Assembly: GCA_014879435.1 (NCBI GenBank)
Contig: JACSSB010000207.1
Span: 1 to 19,718 of the forward strand
From: Phycisphaerales bacterium
GTDB taxonomy: Bacteria > Pseudomonadota > Gammaproteobacteria > Competibacterales > Competibacteraceae
Length of the DNA stretch: 19,718 bases
Direction: 5' to 3'
A model generated the notes under the pieces. The model worked only from the letters and a program-made list of their open reading frames with translations, made no database searches and was not told the DNA's origin. Position numbers and translations under genes: made by a program. This document shows, piece by piece, positions 15,583-19,718 of the stretch (position 1 is the stretch's first letter; each line of letters starts with the position of its first letter).

Positions 15583-16713
15583 ATGCGCAACGTTTCTCGC
15601 TATGCCTTGTTTGCCGCAATCGTGCTAATCGCCGTTGGGTTAGTCGCATGGCGGTATTACGATTATTTGGTCAATCCCTGGACCCGTGATGGTCAAGTGA
15701 TGGCCAATGTCATTCAGATCGCGCCACGGGTATCGGGGCCAGTGATTGAGCTACCGATCCGCGACAATCAGCGGGTCAAGGCGGGAGATTTATTATTCCG
15801 AATTGACCCGCGTACCTTCCAGACCGATCTCGCGCTGGCCGAAGCGAAGCTGGACCGCACGAAAAAGAACTTGCTCGCATTGGACAAGCAAATCGCTGCC
15901 GCTGAAGCCGCCGTAGAGCAAAGTCAGTCGATGATCGTGCAAGCCAAAAGCGATGTAGATGCCAAAACCTCGACACTGACCGACGCGAAAAAAACCCTGG
16001 ATCGCCATGCTGCACTGCTCAAAACACACGATGTATCCCAAGCCGCCTATGACACGGCATTGCGTGATTATCAAGTGGATCTGGCGACGAAGAATGCAGC
16101 CGATGCCGCCTTCCTGGGCGCCCAAAGTCAGCTACGTCAAGCCGAGGCACAGTTGGCGCAAGCACAGGCCGATCGCGGATTGACTGGCCCAGAGAATGCC
16201 CAGCTACGCGAAGCTCAAGCCGGGCTTGAAACCGCGAAGTTGAACCTCAGCTTCACCGAAGTCAGAGCATCGGTAAACGGGATGATTTCCAATCTGAATA
16301 TCCGGCTCGGTTCCCAGGCCGTGGCCAACCAGCCCTTTATGGCATTGATCGATGAAAACAGCTTCTGGGTCGATGCTTTTTTCCGGGAAACACTGGTCGC
16401 AGCGGTATCCGCTGGTGATTCCGTCATCATCACCTTGATGGGTTATCCAGACACTCCGCTACGGGGTCATGTCGATAGCATCGGTTGGGGTATCGCAGTG
16501 GATAACGGCAGTACCGGCCAGAATCTGCTGTCAACGGTGGCTCCGACCTTTCAATGGATTCGTCTGGCCCAACGCATTCCGGTTCGGGTGATCCTTGATG
16601 AGGTGCCGAAATCCGTGGTTCTACGCGTGGGTCAAACCGCCTCGGTTCTCGTTCATACTGGTGATCACAACGGTAATGCCCATCCTGTCGCCGCACCTGC
16701 GGCTCTGCAATAA
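15583..16713 (+). CDS. HlyD-family periplasmic adaptor (AaeA/EmrA-like)
   Basis: This membrane-anchored periplasmic adaptor of the second efflux operon has 376 residues. An N-terminal helix (about residues 7-24) acts as an uncleaved anchor, followed by NPWTRDGQVMANVIQIAPRVSGPV, the typical opening of AaeA/EmrA-type adaptors. The first lipoyl half (to LLFRIDPRTF, about residue 78) is followed by an alanine- and glutamine-rich coiled-coil hairpin, longer than in AaeA, at about 80-215. Next are the second lipoyl half (LNLSFTEVRASVNGMISNLNI) and a beta-barrel region with ENSFWVDAFFRETLV, then PVRVILDEVP. It is the last gene of the operon. No outer-membrane channel gene follows, so it may borrow a TolC/OprM-type protein encoded elsewhere, possibly the one at 9187. 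That partnership is inference. Confidence 0.93.
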   Translation: MRNVSRYALFAAIVLIAVGLVAWRYYDYLVNPWTRDGQVMANVIQIAPRVSGPVIELPIRDNQRVKAGDLLFRIDPRTFQTDLALAEAKLDRTKKNLLALDKQIAAAEAAVEQSQSMIVQAKSDVDAKTSTLTDAKKTLDRHAALLKTHDVSQAAYDTALRDYQVDLATKNAADAAFLGAQSQLRQAEAQLAQAQADRGLTGPENAQLREAQAGLETAKLNLSFTEVRASVNGMISNLNIRLGSQAVANQPFMALIDENSFWVDAFFRETLVAAVSAGDSVIITLMGYPDTPLRGHVDSIGWGIAVDNGSTGQNLLSTVAPTFQWIRLAQRIPVRVILDEVPKSVVLRVGQTASVLVHTGDHNGNAHPVAAPAALQ

Positions 16714-16727
16714 CCTATCCGCTTGAG

Positions 16728-16751
16728 GCGGGAAGCGATCATGCATCCCGC
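16728..16751. terminator. Possible weak terminator after the FUSC operon
   Basis: GCGGGA (16728-16733) pairs with TCCCGC (16746-16751) around a 12-base loop, followed by a short T-containing stretch (TTTCATGTCTGTG). It sits 15 bases after the adaptor stop, in the right place for a terminator. The stem is short and the U-tract poor, so the call is tentative. Confidence 0.35.
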
Positions 16752-16912
16752 TTTCATGTCTGTGTCTGGAATGAAACACGTATTTTTCTATTGTTGGTAC
16801 TGACCTTCCCTTCACCTAAACCGTGATCGGCTGCCGTAAGGAAACACAGGGTCCGACGACAGGAAGCCATGTGATTTACCGTCATTTGTCCACTTCATGA
16901 GGTCAACGCATC

Positions 16913-17950
16913 ATGGACTACCGATTCTTAGGCGCTTCAGGTTTGAAGGTTCCTGTTCTGACCTTTGGCACGGGCACTTTTGGTGGCCAAGGCGAGCTGT
17001 TCAAGGCTTGGGGTAATACCGATGTCGCCGAGGCCAAATGCTTAGTCGATCTGTGCCTCGAAGCCGGTTTGAACATGTTTGATTCCGCCGATGTTTATTC
17101 GGGCGGTGCCGCCGAGGAGATTCTGGGCGCGGCGATCCAGGGCCGTCGCGATCAAGTGCTGATCTCTACCAAGGCCACTTTCCGCCACGGTTCCGGTATT
17201 AACGAAGTTGGCTCTTCGCGTCATCACCTCATTCCCGCCGTCGAAAATGCCTTGCGTCGTCTGGGCACTGACTATATCGATCTCTTTCAGCTCCATGGTT
17301 TCGATGCCGCTACTCCGGTCGAAGAGACTTTGCGCACCCTGGATGATCTGATCACCGCTGGTAAGATCCGCTATATCGGCTGCTCAAACTTTTCGGGCTG
17401 GCACTTGATGAAATCGCTGGCGGTTGCAGAGCGGCACGGCTGGACGCGCTATGTGGCGCATCAGGCTTACTATTCGCTGGTAGGTCGTGAATACGAGTGG
17501 GAACTGATGCCGCTGGCTCTTGATCAGGGTGTCGGAGGTGTGATCTGGAGTCCGCTGGGGTGGGGACGGCTCACCGGTCGTATCCGTCGCGGCCAGCCCT
17601 TGCCCTCGTCCAGCCGCTTGCAGAGTTCCGTTGTCACCAACGCAGGCCCGCAAGTCGCCGAGGAATATTTGTTCAAGGTCGTAGATGCCCTGGATGAGGT
17701 GGCGGCTGAAACTGGCAAGACCGTTCCCCAGATCGCCCTCAATTGGTTATTGAGTCGTCCTTCCGTGGCCACGCTGATCATCGGCGCACGTAACGAAAGC
17801 CAACTTCGCGATAATCTGAGTGCCGTCGGCTGGAGCCTTACTGCCGAACAAATTGCGAAACTGGATCAAGCCAGTGCCGTACCGAAGATTTATCCCTACT
17901 GGCATCAGGCCGGTTTCAGCGAGCGCAATCCGTTTCCAACCGGAGCATAA
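16913..17950 (+). CDS. Aldo/keto reductase (general AKR family)
   Basis: This is an NAD(P)H-dependent (beta/alpha)8-barrel oxidoreductase acting on aldehydes or ketones. It has 345 residues, normal for the larger bacterial AKRs. The catalytic tetrad is complete: Asp57 and Tyr62 in FDSADVY, Lys87 in ISTKATF, and His128 in DLFQLHGFD. Other family blocks are YRFLGASGLKVPVLTFGTGTFGG at the start, GKIRYIGCSNFSGWHL near residue 155, and the cofactor loop in LIIGARNESQLRDNL near residue 300. AGG sits at acceptable spacing before the ATG. The gene is separated by about 200 bases from the efflux operon and by 85 bases from the GNAT gene. It is clearly a different subfamily from the reductase at 18565, so the pair is not a recent duplication. 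The physiological substrate is unknown. Confidence 0.94.
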   Translation: MDYRFLGASGLKVPVLTFGTGTFGGQGELFKAWGNTDVAEAKCLVDLCLEAGLNMFDSADVYSGGAAEEILGAAIQGRRDQVLISTKATFRHGSGINEVGSSRHHLIPAVENALRRLGTDYIDLFQLHGFDAATPVEETLRTLDDLITAGKIRYIGCSNFSGWHLMKSLAVAERHGWTRYVAHQAYYSLVGREYEWELMPLALDQGVGGVIWSPLGWGRLTGRIRRGQPLPSSSRLQSSVVTNAGPQVAEEYLFKVVDALDEVAAETGKTVPQIALNWLLSRPSVATLIIGARNESQLRDNLSAVGWSLTAEQIAKLDQASAVPKIYPYWHQAGFSERNPFPTGA

Positions 17951-17955
17951 AGCTG

Positions 17956-18010
17956 TGGCCAAGACCCGGTGGCAAGGCCCGCAACATTAAAATACCACTC
18001 GTCTTGGCCA
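17956..18010. repeat. 10-bp perfect inverted repeat spanning the AKR-GNAT gap
   Basis: TGGCCAAGAC (17956-17965) is the exact reverse complement of GTCTTGGCCA (18001-18010). Inside it GGTGG (17969-17973) can pair with CCACT (17995-17999), allowing one G-U. The right arm is followed by AAAAAC rather than a T-run. It starts six bases after the AKR stop and ends 26 bases before the GNAT start, so an RNA hairpin there could separate the two genes or stabilise an mRNA end. Role unknown. Confidence 0.5.
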
Positions 18011-18035
18011 AAAAACTCGCCTCGGAGAACAGTGC

Positions 18036-18497
18036 ATGGAGATCGTTCACGTAGAAACTGCCGACCAAATCGCAGAGGTGCGCGTCTTGTTCCATGAGTA
18101 CGAACGATTCTTAGACGTCGATTTATGCTTTCAGGGATTCGAAGAGGAATTGGCGACTTTGCCAGGAAAATACGCGCCCCCGGATGGCCGCTTATTGTTA
18201 GCGACCGACGGGAGACAGGCAGCGGGCTGCGTGGCGCTGCGCCGCCTGGACCAAACAGTGTGCGAAATGAAGCGGCTGTTCGTTCGGCCTGCTTACCGTA
18301 ATCAGGGCTTGGGTCGCCTTTTGGCGACGCGGGTGGTCGCTGAAGCCACCACCCTGGGTTATGCCACCATGCGTTTGGATACTCTGGATCGGCTACAAGA
18401 TGCCATGCGGATGTATGCAGCGCTGGGCTTTTGGCGCTGCAGCCCTTATTACCACAATCCGCTACCCGGCGTGACCTACTGGGAACGGGCTTTGTAA
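18036..18497 (+). CDS. GNAT family N-acetyltransferase
   Basis: This is a cytoplasmic acetyl-CoA-dependent N-acetyltransferase of 153 residues. The GNAT acetyl-CoA loop is visible in motif A as RPAYRNQGLGRLLATRV (Arg88-x-x-Gly91-x-Gly93 core). It is preceded by the beta4 strand CEMKRLFV and followed by an ATTLGYATMRLDTL strand and the motif B region DAMRMYAALGFWRC. This arrangement, with MKRLFVRPAYR and LDTL, is common in small free-standing GNATs of unknown substrate. GGAG lies about eight bases before the ATG. It lies between two aldo/keto reductases, and the next gene starts 67 bases downstream, so it could be co-transcribed with the second reductase. The sequence gives no evidence for the substrate (antibiotic, polyamine, amino acid or protein). 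Confidence 0.88.
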   Translation: MEIVHVETADQIAEVRVLFHEYERFLDVDLCFQGFEEELATLPGKYAPPDGRLLLATDGRQAAGCVALRRLDQTVCEMKRLFVRPAYRNQGLGRLLATRVVAEATTLGYATMRLDTLDRLQDAMRMYAALGFWRCSPYYHNPLPGVTYWERAL

Positions 18498-18564
18498 GCG
18501 CTGCGCTATATCTCGTTTTTCCTTCGCATCACGCTCTTCCAACCTTTATTCAAGGAGTTTCTAC

Positions 18565-19557
18565 ATGAAAACTCGATATCTTGGCGCTCTAGGCCCGCGT
18601 GTCTCAGCCATTGGCCTGGGCTGCATGGGTATGAGTGATTTCTACAGTGGACGTGACGATGCAGAATCCATCGCCACCGTGCATCGCGCCTTGGAACTTG
18701 GCCTCACATTTCTGGATACCGCCGACATGTACGGCCCCCACACCAACGAGGAACTGGTAGGGCGGGCGATTCGAGGCCAGCGTGACCGTGTGTTTCTAGC
18801 TACCAAGTTCGGTATCACCCGCGATCCGAATGATCCCACTCGGCGCGGTTTAAACAGCCGTCCTGAGTATGTCCGTGCTGCTTGCGAGGGTAGTCTCCGC
18901 CGTCTGGGTGTGGAGATCATTGATCTGTACTACCAGCATCGGCTTGACCCGAACACCCCGATAGAAGACACCGTTGGCGCAATGGCCGATCTGGTACAGG
19001 CTGGCAAAGTCCGTTATCTCGGACTGTCGGAGGTTTCGGCTGCCACTCTGGAACGGGCCTGCGCGGTGCATCCGATCACGGCGGTACAAACTGAATTTTC
19101 GCTATGGACCCGCGACCCGGAAACGGACGGCGTGCTGGCTGCTTGTCGGCGCTTGGGCGTGGGGTTCGTCGCCTACAGTCCACTCGGGCGCGGCTTTCTG
19201 ACCGGCGCCATCCGACGGCAGGAAGATTTTGCCGAAGACGATTATCGCCGGACCAGCCCGCGTTTTCAGGGAGAGAATTTCACCCGCAATCTGCATCTGG
19301 TGGAACAGATCGAGGCTTTCGCTCAGCAGAAGGGATGTAAACCTTCGCAACTGGCGTTGGCCTGGGTTTTAGCGCAAGGGGAGGATATCGTACCGATTCC
19401 GGGCACCAAGCGGCGGCGCTATTTGGAGGAAAATATCGAGGCGGTCGATATCGAGCTGACGCCAGAAGAACGGGCGGAACTGGATTCCTTTTTCCCGCCA
19501 GATGCTATCGCCGGGTCTCGCTATCCCGAGGAAATGATGCGCATGTTGAACGCCTGA
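18565..19557 (+). CDS. Aldo/keto reductase (YakC/AKR13-like)
   Basis: This NADPH-dependent aldo/keto reductase has 330 residues. The tetrad is complete: Asp51 and Tyr56 in FLDTADMYG, Lys81 in LATKFG, and His125 in the YYQHRLDPNTP motif that marks the YakC/AKR13-type group. Other visible blocks are LGCMGMSDFY near residue 20, GKVRYLGLSEVSAATL near 155, FVAYSPLGRGFLTG near 210, and the cofactor-binding VPIPGTKRRRYLEENIEAV near 285. AAGGAG is placed ideally before the ATG. Members act on varied small aldehydes and ketones, so no specific substrate can be named. It shares overall family but few detailed motifs with the reductase at 16913. The partial dioxygenase gene begins 50 bases after its stop, so the two may be co-transcribed. 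Confidence 0.94.
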   Translation: MKTRYLGALGPRVSAIGLGCMGMSDFYSGRDDAESIATVHRALELGLTFLDTADMYGPHTNEELVGRAIRGQRDRVFLATKFGITRDPNDPTRRGLNSRPEYVRAACEGSLRRLGVEIIDLYYQHRLDPNTPIEDTVGAMADLVQAGKVRYLGLSEVSAATLERACAVHPITAVQTEFSLWTRDPETDGVLAACRRLGVGFVAYSPLGRGFLTGAIRRQEDFAEDDYRRTSPRFQGENFTRNLHLVEQIEAFAQQKGCKPSQLALAWVLAQGEDIVPIPGTKRRRYLEENIEAVDIELTPEERAELDSFFPPDAIAGSRYPEEMMRMLNA

Positions 19558-19607
19558 AGCCACTATTCGTCAAAGGAATACTCATCCCAAACCCAGAGGC
19601 GGATTCA

Positions 19608-19718
19608 ATGCGTTTTCCCAGTGTTTTCGTATCGCACGGTGCACCCAGCTTGTTGCTGGAATCGGAGCAACCGGCTCATCAATTTCTACGAAACTTTGGT
19701 GCTGAATTGGGCCGACCC
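19608..19718 (+). CDS. LigB-type extradiol ring-cleavage dioxygenase, 4,5-DOPA dioxygenase-like (3' partial)
   Basis: Only the first 37 codons are inside the window. They read MRFPSVFVSHGAPSLLLE followed by HQFLRNFGAEL, the characteristic opening of class III (LigB-fold) extradiol dioxygenases related to YgiD/DODA. In that family the His of the SHGAP motif (residue 10 here) is an active-site metal ligand. A purine-rich AGAGGCGGA stretch precedes the ATG. Homologues cleave catecholic rings such as DOPA, but the bacterial physiological substrate is often unknown. The gene runs off the right edge, so the remaining metal ligands cannot be checked. Confidence 0.85.
   Translation, partial: MRFPSVFVSHGAPSLLLESEQPAHQFLRNFGAELGRP

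Noticed and set aside
1..19718. CRISPR array, tRNA or rRNA, transposase, phage or toxin-antitoxin genes, or a new defence system
   Set aside because: No regularly spaced repeats, tRNA-like cloverleafs with conserved T-loop sequence, transposase motifs or defence-type domains were seen on either strand.

Overview
The window looks like chromosomal DNA of a proteobacterium, most likely a gammaproteobacterium. The clues are an NnrS-type membrane protein, an Hsp31 (HchA) homologue whose first residues match the E. coli protein, a split YjjP/YjjB exporter, a FUSC/DUF1656/HlyD efflux operon of the AaeBXA type, an HAE-1 RND pump, and palindromic intergenic repeats of a kind common in these bacteria. 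The exact genus cannot be read from the sequence.

Layout. Positions 1-1189 hold the 3' part of nnrS (nitrosative-stress membrane protein; its start lies outside the window). Positions 1190-1451 are a repeat-filled gap between nnrS and the convergent hchA (1452-2327, minus). After a geneless gap, 2685-3970 carries yjjP and yjjB, two halves of a ThrE-like exporter overlapping by ATGA. A small SpoIIAA/STAS-like gene (4027-4389, minus) follows. Its upstream gap holds a perfect 14-bp inverted repeat that is a good operator candidate for the next operon. Positions 4827-10638 are a complete tripartite RND efflux operon: adaptor, inner-membrane pump and outer-membrane channel. The biosynthetic gene thiC (10924-12813, minus) has a TPP riboswitch in its leader and a strong intrinsic terminator downstream. 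Positions 13170-16713 are a second efflux operon: FUSC-type transporter, DUF1656 small membrane protein and HlyD-type adaptor. The right end (16913-19718) holds two aldo/keto reductases of different subfamilies on either side of a GNAT acetyltransferase, then the first 37 codons of a LigB-type (4,5-DOPA-like) extradiol dioxygenase.

How the genes fit together. Most of the window concerns export and chemical stress: two multi-component pumps for small organic molecules, a putative organic-acid or amino-acid exporter, an NO-stress protein, a deglycase/chaperone-type stress protein and carbonyl-reducing enzymes. thiC is the only clear core biosynthetic gene and is regulated independently. No mobile element, phage, CRISPR, toxin-antitoxin or recognisable new defence system is present. 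I do not see a previously undescribed multi-gene system. The best leads are regulatory and repeat structures: the operator-like palindrome before the RND operon, a composite repeat between nnrS and hchA, and a long inverted repeat before the GNAT gene.
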